Shown piece after piece: positions 35,105-41,984 of a stretch of DNA of 64,000 bases. Source of the stretch: Nodularia sp034931045 (GTDB lineage: Bacteria; Cyanobacteriota; Cyanobacteriia; Cyanobacteriales; Nostocaceae). The DNA is taken from assembly GCF_034931045.1 (NCBI RefSeq), contig NZ_JAYGHH010000003.1, positions 62,001-126,000 of the forward strand, given 5' to 3'. Position 1 is the first letter of the stretch. The number at the start of each line of letters is the position of its first letter. The position numbers and the translations under genes were made by a program. The notes below the pieces were generated by a model, which did not search any database, was not told where the DNA came from, and saw only the letters and a program-made list of their open reading frames with translations.

Positions 35105-36679
35105 TCAGGAATACAACTTAGCCTCTAACTGTTTTAATATCCACTTAGGATCATTCTTATCTCCTGTGAAAAATTTCCAAGCTGCAAAACCGGCACCAGC
35201 AGCAATTACAGCTGCACCTCCAGTCATGACACCAACTCCACCAAGAGCAGCCATGATAGAACTATAAGCTGCTGCTCCTGATAAAGTGCTAATTGCTGTC
35301 CCTGTACTAGCAACACCAAAAGCACCCATAGCAGCCCAAGCTGTACTAACAGCAGCAGCACTTGTTGCAACTCCAACTCCGGCTGCAATTCCTAATTTCT
35401 TCTTATCTTCAGCATCCATTTGGCTAACAGAAGCAACAGAGACTAAAGCCGCTGCACCAATTAACGCGGCTCCACCCGTTGCTACTGCTAATCCTCCTAA
35501 CATTCCTAAACCACCCGCAGCTACAGAGCCACCACCTAACAGAGCTAAAGTTGCATTAGTCGCTGCACCTCCAGATAATGTACTTATAGCTACTCCTGTT
35601 CCTGCTTTTATTCCAGTTGTTGATGCAATTTGTATAGCAGTTGGGACTATTCCAGCAGCTTTATTCACTGAACTACGGACTTTTTTCACTTTGGCAAAAA
35701 CATCATCATTTTTCTTTCCGTTCTGATTGCTCACTGGTTCACGCATTAACTTGTAAATTACTTTACAATCATCTGGTATCTGAGAATCTAAGATGAGTGA
35801 GTCTAATAATTTCAAATTTGCTTGCTCGGAAACTTGTTTACCATCTCTGAGTGCAACATAGTTACTAAGTATCTCGGATTTGTATGTACTACTTTTGATG
35901 CTAGAACAATTATCAATTATATCTACTATAAATAGATCAGCCGTACTTGCTCTAGCAGTCACACTGTAACGAAAGTATATTTGTTTAAGTTCATCAAGCA
36001 ATGAACTATTTTGAATAATCGTATCAAGTTGATTTAAAATATCAAAATCAGCTATGTTTTCTCCGGCTTTGATACACTGATATGTTCCTCTAATAAACTG
36101 CCTCTCATTCTTATTTAGGTTAGATGCAGTTAAGGCATTTTCAATACATTGTTCTATTTTGCATAATCTAGAATTTTGACTTGCAATATTGTAGCGCTTA
36201 GAAACTGAAGAATTGACTTGAGATGATGAAACAATAAAATCTAATAAATTTAGAGCAGGTAAGTCATCTATAGATTTAGCATCGCTAATATTCTGGTATA
36301 CATTCGCACATTTTTCTTTGCTTGTTAACTTAATATCCGCATTGTTGATTAAGTCATATATTATTTTCTCTATGTTTGTACTATTGTCAAACAATGTATG
36401 GACAGTGATAATAATATCATTTTCATTATCTATATATTCTGGTGAAAAATTTTCATAAATTTTACTAATAATTCCTTTAAAAGAATTCTTATTTTTCTGT
36501 AAATTACGTTTTTTCAAGCGTAGTTTAGTTTCTTCCAAACAGTTAGCAGGAATTTTTACTTCATAGGTTTTTCCTGACCTTGATGTAACTTGTTGCGTTC
36601 CACCTTGCTTGGCTGTTCCATAAGCTACAAAAATGTGCTGTAACTCGTCTTGTTGAACTTGCATATTTTGTTCTGTCAT
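35105..36679 (-). CDS. DnaJ C-terminal-like / helical-repeat / glycine-zipper membrane protein
   Basis: 524 residues. Residues about 30-100 resemble a DnaJ C-terminal client-binding barrel: SGKTYEVKIPANCLEETKLR followed by DIIITVHTLFD, without a J domain. The middle (110-330) has three helical repeats, consensus YxxIxxGxxIxDxxxLxxLDxIIxxS (for example YQCIKAGENIADFDILNQLD and YVALRDGKQVSEQANLKLLD). The C-terminal 170 residues hold two copies of a GTxISTLSGAAA...LGG..GG motif, long Ala/Gly-zipper hydrophobic hairpins able to insert in membranes. DNA of the first two thirds is AT-rich. It stands alone at the edge of an accessory island; a pore-forming or chaperone-membrane role is inference. 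Confidence 0.75.
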   Translation of the reverse strand: MTEQNMQVQQDELQHIFVAYGTAKQGGTQQVTSRSGKTYEVKIPANCLEETKLRLKKRNLQKNKNSFKGIISKIYENFSPEYIDNENDIIITVHTLFDNSTNIEKIIYDLINNADIKLTSKEKCANVYQNISDAKSIDDLPALNLLDFIVSSSQVNSSVSKRYNIASQNSRLCKIEQCIENALTASNLNKNERQFIRGTYQCIKAGENIADFDILNQLDTIIQNSSLLDELKQIYFRYSVTARASTADLFIVDIIDNCSSIKSSTYKSEILSNYVALRDGKQVSEQANLKLLDSLILDSQIPDDCKVIYKLMREPVSNQNGKKNDDVFAKVKKVRSSVNKAAGIVPTAIQIASTTGIKAGTGVAISTLSGGAATNATLALLGGGSVAAGGLGMLGGLAVATGGAALIGAAALVSVASVSQMDAEDKKKLGIAAGVGVATSAAAVSTAWAAMGAFGVASTGTAISTLSGAAAYSSIMAALGGVGVMTGGAAVIAAGAGFAAWKFFTGDKNDPKWILKQLEAKLYS

Positions 36680-36879
36680 GACTAAATAGTATAGTAAGAG
36701 TCGGGGTAGGAAATATACTAGTCAATTGTGACTATAAGTCTAAGTAATTAGCAACCGAATAAACACTTATAATTATGCAAATAATTTGGAGAAAAGCAGT
36801 ATTATCAACCATACCCTCAAATGACAGCTTAAAAAATAAGGGTATCAAATGACAGAAGAGCGATCGCCTGTAGTAAAGG

Positions 36880-36927
36880 GTGCGATCGCTTTGAGATAAA
36901 ATAGAATAAACCAAGTATTTTTTCTGT
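36880..36927 (+). promoter_or_regulatory. Upstream module shared with the methyltransferase gene
   Basis: GTGCGATCGCTTTGAG, an A-rich stretch and ATAAACCAAGTATTTTTTC, placed just before the vapB-like gene, align with GTGCGATCGCTTGGA to ATAAACCAAGGATTTTTTT at 38433-38478 before the DNA methyltransferase. The shared order and spacing suggest a common promoter or repeat module. Confidence 0.5.
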
Positions 36928-36946
36928 CTATCCCAACGAGTTACAG

Positions 36947-37207
36947 ATGAATTATTTAGACCTACATCAAAAGATTGAACAACAGATATCTGAACTACCA
37001 CCAGAACAGCTTGCCTTAGTTAGTGATTTTCTTGACTCTCTTCAACCTAAAATTACGGTAAATGAACGCCAACTGCGTCGCATCTCCCCAATCAAGCGAG
37101 GTAAAAAAGCAGGTGATTTGCTACGTTATGCTGGAACTTGGCATGGTAATGATCTTGAAGATTGTCTGCGTTTAGTTGAAGAAACCCGTTCCCAGGCGCA
37201 GTTTTAA
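36947..37207 (+). CDS. VapB-type antitoxin (DUF2281-like)
   Basis: 86 residues: MNYLDLHQKIEQQISELPPE and then LALVSDFLDSLQPK make a helical N-terminus like DUF2281/antitoxin proteins; the basic stretch RRISPIKRGKKAGDLL is followed by AGTWHGNDLEDCLRLVEETR, a toxin-neutralising tail pattern. It precedes a PIN-domain toxin gene by 11 bp on the same strand, as expected for a type II toxin-antitoxin operon that represses itself. Confidence 0.75.
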   Translation: MNYLDLHQKIEQQISELPPEQLALVSDFLDSLQPKITVNERQLRRISPIKRGKKAGDLLRYAGTWHGNDLEDCLRLVEETRSQAQF

Positions 37208-37218
37208 TCTTTGTTACT

Positions 37219-37665
37219 ATGTCTTATTTGCTCGATACTAATCACTGTAGCTACATTATCAATGGCAATCCTAAAGTTATCGATGCCTTAAAATCTTGCT
37301 TTGCTACTACAGTTTGCATTAGTATTATCACTTATGCTGAACTACTGTATATGACAGAAAAATCAGAAATGAAATCTCAAAATTCTGGTTCAGTCCAAGC
37401 ATTTTTGTCAGAAATTGACCTGTACTTTCTTGATGAAGAAACTGCAATGATTTACAGTCGTCTTAAAACATCTGTTTTTAATCATTTTGCACCCAAGGAA
37501 AAAAGTAAACGTCGTAGTACTAGTATTGAAAATTTAGGATTTAGCGATCATGACCTTTGGATAGCAGCAACAGCTATTCAGCACAGCCTCACTCTCGTTT
37601 CTGCTGATAGCGATTTTAGCCGAATTTATCAAGTTCAAGCTTTTTCATTAGAGTCATGGGCATAA
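37219..37665 (+). CDS. vapC: PIN-domain ribonuclease toxin (VapC type)
   Basis: 148 residues. The PIN metal site is complete: D6 in YLLDTNHCSYI, Glu in ITYAELLYM near 41, the third Asp in GFSDHDLWIAATAIQ near 112 and the fourth in SADSDFSRI near 133. VapC toxins cut tRNA or rRNA and are silenced by the partner antitoxin encoded just upstream. The 3' end overlaps, antisense, the read-through tail of a truncated DUF5615 gene on the other strand. Confidence 0.88.
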   Translation: MSYLLDTNHCSYIINGNPKVIDALKSCFATTVCISIITYAELLYMTEKSEMKSQNSGSVQAFLSEIDLYFLDEETAMIYSRLKTSVFNHFAPKEKSKRRSTSIENLGFSDHDLWIAATAIQHSLTLVSADSDFSRIYQVQAFSLESWA

Positions 37666-37808
37666 CTGCTGGTGTTGATGGGTATTTTTGTAAAATTTTT
37701 AGCGTCGCGGAGTCCAATATCTCTTAATGAAAAGGCTTCTATAGCAAAAGTATTTGTTATCCAACTTGCCAATGTTGGCGGTAACTGAGCATCAATCCAA
37801 ATATTCAT
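37635..37808 (-). pseudogene. Truncated DUF5615 PIN-like toxin gene
   Basis: Starting at an ATG that overlaps the DUF433 stop codon (ATGA), the frame reads MNIWIDAQLPPTLASWITNT, FAIEAFSLRDIGLRDAKNF, the first third of a DUF5615 (Mut7-C-like PIN) protein that is normally about 110-120 residues. After residue ~39 the frame runs on for 18 codons of unrelated sequence antisense to the end of vapC and stops. The catalytic rest is missing, so the toxin is almost certainly inactive. Confidence 0.75.
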
Positions 37809-38029
37809 GCTGTCAACCGGACAAAATCAGTGCGACGTGCAGCAAACAAAAGACAAGCTTGAATATCTTCTGGTTCTAAATCAGGAAAGTCCTCTAGAAT
37901 TTCGCTAACGCTGACATTTTCCGCTAACATCTCTAAAATGTCGCTGACTCTAATTCTCATACCTCGAATGCAAGGACGACCCCCACATTGACCCGGAATT
38001 TGCGTGATACGAGTCAATAATTCACTCAT
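37805..38029 (-). CDS. DUF433 family antitoxin
   Basis: 74 residues: LTRITQIPGQCGGRPCIRGMRIRVSDILEM (shown by its ends ITQIPGQCGGRPCIRG and RVSDILEML), then a helix-turn-helix-like DUF433 core and DLEPEDIQACLLFAAR. These pair with DUF5615 PIN-like toxins. Its partner gene overlaps by four bases but is broken, so this antitoxin is an orphan remnant that may still be made. Confidence 0.85.
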   Translation of the reverse strand: MSELLTRITQIPGQCGGRPCIRGMRIRVSDILEMLAENVSVSEILEDFPDLEPEDIQACLLFAARRTDFVRLTA

Positions 38030-38522
38030 TGAATTAATGGTTTATTGGAATATAAAATTATATTTTAACATAATTTTGATATTATAAATTGCCTATATAC
38101 GCTTTTTTCGACATTTTCAATGTTCATGATGATTGTTATATACAGATTTTATTGCTTAATTTATTTTGATAAAATGTGCGATCAAACAGAAACCTTTGAG
38201 AGAAAATTTATTAGAAATTTTAGCCGACTGGCGTAAAAACTTAGAACTGAGAGATAATTTAAGTAGGGAAAAAGATTGCCAAAATTCCCATTGCAGAACG
38301 CACGCAGTTACTTCTTTCTTTGGCAAATGTATCGCGTGAAGAATTGTTAGAAAAATTTAGAAAAGATTAAAATTATAATATCTTTTTCAAAAGTGCGGCG
38401 ATCGCATATCATGAAATTAGCAAGCTGACAAAGTGCGATCGCTTGGAAAAAAGAACATAAACCAAGGATTTTTTTATCAATAATTTATTACTATATAGTT
38501 TCAACACTCTCTAAATTTTGAA
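38030..38522. other. Region with a decayed small gene and HIP1-bearing upstream module
   Basis: Besides the degenerate gene annotated separately, the only structure is two HIP1 sites in the 38396-38478 segment just ahead of the methyltransferase gene, which repeats the arrangement found before vapB. The rest is AT-rich non-coding DNA. Confidence 0.4.
38191..38370 (+). pseudogene. Frameshifted small gene of unknown family
   Basis: One frame reads KPLRENLLEILADWRKNLEL then RDNLSRE; at a G/A-rich run near 38265-38275 the coherent reading switches frame to KKIAKIPIAERTQLLLSLAN and VSREELLEKFRKD followed by TAA. The combined product would be a small helical protein of about 65 residues. No in-frame start codon is left. 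It lies between the broken DUF433/DUF5615 module and the methyltransferase gene. Confidence 0.4.
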
Positions 38523-39434
38523 GTGCTAGAAGAAAAATTTACAGAAAAAGAATTACAACCTTTAACCCAAGGATTTCAACTACAATATACACATCCTCAC
38601 GGAAAACTTTATCAAGGTAATTCCCTAGATTGGCTGAAATCACTTGACTCGGAAAGCATTGATCTAGTTTTTGCTGACCCACCTTATAACATTAAAAAAG
38701 CTGAGTGGGACAACTTTAAAAACCAAGAAAAATATATCGAATGGTCTATTCAATGGATTAGCCAAGCTTCACGTATTCTCAAATCTACTGGCTCTCTTTA
38801 TATTTGTGGATTTTCGGAAATATTAGCTGATTTAAAACATCCAGCATCAAAATATTTTAAAAGTTGTCGTTGGTTAATTTGGCACTATAAAAACAAAGCT
38901 AACTTGGGTAATGATTGGGGACGTTCCCATGAAAGTATCATTCATTTTCGTAAATCTGATTCCGTTAAACTAAACATTGACGATGTGCGAATTCCTTATG
39001 GCGCACACACACTAAAATATCCCTCTCACCCCCAAGCCGAAACCAGCGCCTACGGAAAAGGAGCAAAGCAGAAACATAATAACTGGACACCTAATCGAAA
39101 AGGAGCAAAGCCTAAAGACGTAATAGAAATTCCTACTACTTGTAATGGAATGGATGAAAAAACACCCCACCCAACTCAAAAACCAGAAGAATTAATCAGA
39201 AAATTTGTATTAGCATCTTCTCAAGCAGGAGATTTAATTATTGATCCATTTTCAGGTTCAGGAACAACTGTTGTAGTTGCAGAACAACTTAATCGTTACT
39301 GGATGGGATGTGATCTAAATATTGAGTATAACTATTGGGCTACTAAACGAATAGAAAATGTCCGTCGCCTGACCAAAGAAGAATGGTTAGCCTTTGATCG
39401 CAAAAATGCTGAAAGAAGGGTATCTATCAGATGA
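38523..39434 (+). CDS. Site-specific DNA adenine methyltransferase (solitary)
   Basis: 303 residues with a GTG start. The order is catalytic motif first (FADPPYNIKKAEWD, DPPY at 52-55), then a variable target-recognition region, then HPTQKPEELIRKF and the SAM-binding DPFSGSGTTVVVAEQ near 235: the beta class of N6-adenine methyltransferases (N4-cytosine is less likely with DPPY). No restriction gene is adjacent, so it may be an orphan regulator, a relic, or part of a split system. The recognition sequence is not predictable from the protein alone. It sits at the end of an accessory island. Confidence 0.88.
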   Translation: MLEEKFTEKELQPLTQGFQLQYTHPHGKLYQGNSLDWLKSLDSESIDLVFADPPYNIKKAEWDNFKNQEKYIEWSIQWISQASRILKSTGSLYICGFSEILADLKHPASKYFKSCRWLIWHYKNKANLGNDWGRSHESIIHFRKSDSVKLNIDDVRIPYGAHTLKYPSHPQAETSAYGKGAKQKHNNWTPNRKGAKPKDVIEIPTTCNGMDEKTPHPTQKPEELIRKFVLASSQAGDLIIDPFSGSGTTVVVAEQLNRYWMGCDLNIEYNYWATKRIENVRRLTKEEWLAFDRKNAERRVSIR

Positions 39435-39451
39435 AGATAGAAAGTTTGTAG

Positions 39452-39469
39452 TCAGGACTTTAGTCCTGA
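39452..39469. repeat. REP-like palindrome (TCAGGACT/AGTCCTGA)
   Basis: A perfect 8-bp inverted repeat with a TT loop just after the methyltransferase gene, followed by ATTAAGGGCTAAATC. It has the form of a dispersed Nostocales palindrome. Confidence 0.6.
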
Positions 39470-39576
39470 ATTAAGGGCTAAATCACCAGAATTTTACTGA
39501 GATGCTTCTACAAGTATTGAGATAGAAATATCGAAAATTGTGTTGGGAGAGTCGCAGCGCGACCCTAATTCCCTAA

Positions 39577-40197
39577 TTAATTAGCTAATTCTTGATATCG
39601 TTTTTGCAGGTCAGTAATCGTGAACACCGTCTGAAAGTTCAACCCCATCGACTGGTAAAACTCTGCGCCACCTTGTAGTCGGTCTACAAGTGTAATTACG
39701 GTATCAACTACATAACCAGCCTCCCGCAGACGCTCAACGGCTTTCATGGCTGATTTTCCCGTAGTTACCACATCTTCCAAAACAATGACTTTTGCACCTT
39801 CGGGCAAATTAGGCCCTTCAATGTAAGCCCTTGTGCCATGACCTTTGGCTTCTTTACGAATAATCAATGCTGGTATGGGGCGATTTTCATAGGCAGAAAC
39901 CACACTCACTGCTGACACAATGGGATCAGCACCTAATGTTAAACCTGCTACAGCTTGAGTATCTGGAGGTAAGAGGGATAAAAGAATACGACCAATTGCT
40001 AAAGCTCCTTGGGGGTGCAGCGTTACCTGCTTACCATTGATGTAGTAAGAACTGCTTTGTCCCGAAGAAAGGACAAAATCACCTTCTTGATAAGCGAGTT
40101 GGCAAAATAAATTTAGTAGCTTGTGGTGCAGGGTATTTAAGTCAGTAGTAGCTGCACAAATATCAGATTGGGTAAAGGTTTCAGTAGTATAAGTCAT
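39577..40197 (-). CDS. pyrE: Orotate phosphoribosyltransferase
   Basis: 206 residues. Type I phosphoribosyltransferase that joins orotate to PRPP in UMP synthesis. The PRPP motif VIVLEDVVTTGKSAMKA near residue 135-150 is complete, as are the flexible-loop residues RKEAKGHGTRAYIEG near 112 and the N-terminal FVLSSGQSSSYYINGKQVTLHP. The ATG at 40197 fits homologues. It is divergent from the secreted-protein gene at 40299. Confidence 0.95.
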   Translation of the reverse strand: MTYTTETFTQSDICAATTDLNTLHHKLLNLFCQLAYQEGDFVLSSGQSSSYYINGKQVTLHPQGALAIGRILLSLLPPDTQAVAGLTLGADPIVSAVSVVSAYENRPIPALIIRKEAKGHGTRAYIEGPNLPEGAKVIVLEDVVTTGKSAMKAVERLREAGYVVDTVITLVDRLQGGAEFYQSMGLNFQTVFTITDLQKRYQELAN

Positions 40198-40298
40198 TAC
40201 AAAACAGGCAAAATTATGTTACACCAAAGGTTGAACTGATGAGAGTTCTGAAATTAAGCATAAGTTACGATTTGCCCAAAAGTTGAGGAGTACAAAAT

Positions 40299-40733
40299 AT
40301 GGGGATAAAATTTCAAACCTTTGGTGGTTTATTAGCGTTGCTAGTTTCTGGTGTGGCTTTTCCTGCTGTTGTGGTTGCTCAGACGGAAACACCCAATTAT
40401 GAAACGACAAATGATACATTTGAACGATCTTTTTTCCAGAACGATCGCAACTTCTACGAAAATAGCACTCCCAAGCGTCAAATAGACGCATTTGTGGGTA
40501 CTGGTTCGATTTTGCGTAATTCTTTCCCAGAAAATGAAATCTCCCGTGATGCTGAGTTGGTTAACATTCTATATCGTGATGTTCTCCAACAGCAGGTAGG
40601 CAATGATCCCTATCTTCGCACACCAGATTTACCAAATCCTTATGACACATCAATGCTGATGTCTCCTCGCTTTAATGCTAATAGGCTGAGAGTTGGGACT
40701 GAGTTTCGGTTTGAAAATGTGACAAGACGCTAA
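40299..40733 (+). CDS. Secreted hypothetical protein
   Basis: 144 residues with a clear Sec signal peptide: MGIKFQTFGGLLALLVSGVA followed by FPAVVVAQTE, cleavage probably after VVAQ or at AVVVA-Q. The mature part is acidic and polar, rich in Asn and Arg (FERSFFQNDRNFYEN), without cysteine or a known domain. A good GAGGAG site precedes the ATG. It ends at a strong bidirectional palindrome. The protein resembles conserved cyanobacterial periplasmic proteins of unknown role. Confidence 0.75.
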   Translation: MGIKFQTFGGLLALLVSGVAFPAVVVAQTETPNYETTNDTFERSFFQNDRNFYENSTPKRQIDAFVGTGSILRNSFPENEISRDAELVNILYRDVLQQQVGNDPYLRTPDLPNPYDTSMLMSPRFNANRLRVGTEFRFENVTRR

Positions 40734-40762
40734 ATCTCACCTGGGGGGCTGGGAAACTAAAG

Positions 40763-40787
40763 AGACGCGATTAATCGCGTCTTTACT
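40763..40787. terminator. Bidirectional terminator, 20-bp perfect palindrome
   Basis: AGACGCGATT and AATCGCGTCT are adjacent and fully complementary, followed by TTTAC on the plus strand and TTTAG on the minus strand. It separates the secreted-protein gene from the convergent tRNA gene. The same GACGCGATT/CGTCT motif recurs at 49036-49052, so it may also be a dispersed repeat. Confidence 0.7.
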
Positions 40788-40801
40788 CAGCGCTGAAAAA
40801 A

Positions 40802-40874
40802 TCCAGGGTGCAGGAGTTGAACCTGCCTTGGGCAAATTATGAGTTTGCTGCCTCAACCGCTCGGCCAACCCTGG
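40802..40874 (-). tRNA. tRNA with CAU anticodon (Met or Ile2) and unusual D-arm
   Basis: On the minus strand a full cloverleaf forms: acceptor CCAGGGT/ACCCTGG (7 bp), D-arm GCCGAGCGGTTGAGGC, anticodon stem GCAAA/TTTGC with loop CTCATAA (anticodon CAT), 5-base variable loop CCAAG, T-arm GCAGG-TTCAACT-CCTGC, discriminator A. T8, G18-G19 and TTC are in place; CCA is not encoded. The D-arm resembles that of class II Leu/Ser tRNAs although the variable loop is short. Whether it is elongator Met, lysidine-modified Ile2 or a divergent species is unresolved. TTTTTT follows the 3' end. Confidence 0.85.
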
Positions 40875-41219
40875 TCGAGTTTCCATTATAGCGTAATTTT
40901 ACGGCTTGTGTAGACTCAATAATAGTTTATCAGATATTTATACTACTGGCGTGGCCAGCTTAAAATGATGCAAAAAATTGTAGTTGGGTTGAGGAACTAA
41001 ACCTAACATCATTGTTGTCAGTCCACTACTAGGCGGTAGCGGGGCGGGTTTATGAAAATTATCATTGGTAATTGAGCATATCTGTAAACCCTACATCAAG
41101 GCTGTTCTCATTTATGTGAAAATCGCTATATATTTAAAGTATTTTTAGGTGGGAGCTACGCACCGTTTTTTGAATACGCTTAGAATAGACCAGGATTTTT
41201 CCGCAATAACTTGTCAGCG
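40875..41219. other. Intergenic region upstream of the 41220 gene
   Basis: 345 bp with no gene. It holds the tRNA promoter and fragments of dispersed repeats: TTGTAGTTGGGTTGAGGAAC near 40978, ACTGGCGTGGC near 40945 (also near 60543), and ACCCTACATCAAGGCT near 41089, whose complement occurs near 48331. Confidence 0.45.
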
Positions 41220-41921
41220 ATGAAAATAAATTCCACTGTTTTTTTAACTTTAACGTTGTTAATTCTGATGCTGGGTGCAGGTTCTGTGAGTGCTTTCTTA
41301 GGCTTTGAGATGGGGAGTTCAGCGCTCAAAGGTGTTACAACACCAGATGGCCGCCCTACTACCAAATTTTCTAGCAGTAAAACCAATAACTCTCAAGAGT
41401 TAGGGGTAGCATTATTGAAAGAAGATGAGATCCTGAAAATTGTCAAGGCTAGAATTGAAGGTAAGACTAAGGCAGCTAAATCAGACAAGTTAGAGGAAAA
41501 TGACGAGGAAGCTAGTAGCAGTAGGCAAAAGCCCAAGGAACAACCCCCAGCAGTGGTTGCAGAAAAACTGCAACCAGGATTCCCCGTGACTGCTGAAAGT
41601 GAGGGTGTAACTTTTGCTGTGCAATCTGTTCGCTACTCTGGCGGTGACTTATTAATGAGAGTGAATATGCAGAATAAAGGTAGTGATTCTGTGCGCTTCT
41701 TGTATAGTTTTTTGGATGTTAGCGATGACAAAGGACGAACACTCAGTGCTAGTACAGAAGGTTTACCATCAGAATTACCTCCCGATAGCCCAGCCGTTGC
41801 AGGGACAGTAATTATTCCTACGGCTTTATTAGATGATGTCAATAAAATATCTCTGTCTTTAACAGATTATCCTGCTCAAAAATTAAAGCTAGAGGTGTTA
41901 AATGTTCCTGTAGAAAGGTAG
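41220..41921 (+). CDS. Exported hypothetical protein with Ig-like C-terminal domain
   Basis: 233 residues from the ATG at 41220; a TTG nine bases upstream is less likely. The N-terminus MKINSTVFLTLTLLILMLGA is a signal or anchor helix (SVSAFLGFE follows). The middle is charged and low-complexity (KAAKSDKLEENDEEASSSRQ). The last 100 residues (FAVQSVRYSGGDLLMRVNMQ, FLDVSDDKGRTLS) have the strand pattern of DUF4352-like immunoglobulin-fold domains. It precedes the HlyC/CorC gene by 63 bp on the same strand. Function unknown. Confidence 0.75.
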   Translation: MKINSTVFLTLTLLILMLGAGSVSAFLGFEMGSSALKGVTTPDGRPTTKFSSSKTNNSQELGVALLKEDEILKIVKARIEGKTKAAKSDKLEENDEEASSSRQKPKEQPPAVVAEKLQPGFPVTAESEGVTFAVQSVRYSGGDLLMRVNMQNKGSDSVRFLYSFLDVSDDKGRTLSASTEGLPSELPPDSPAVAGTVIIPTALLDDVNKISLSLTDYPAQKLKLEVLNVPVER

Positions 41922-41984
41922 AGGAGGAGTGGGTAAAAGTTCTTTGTCTACCTCAGACCCGATATTTAATCCCAAAATGGGGGC

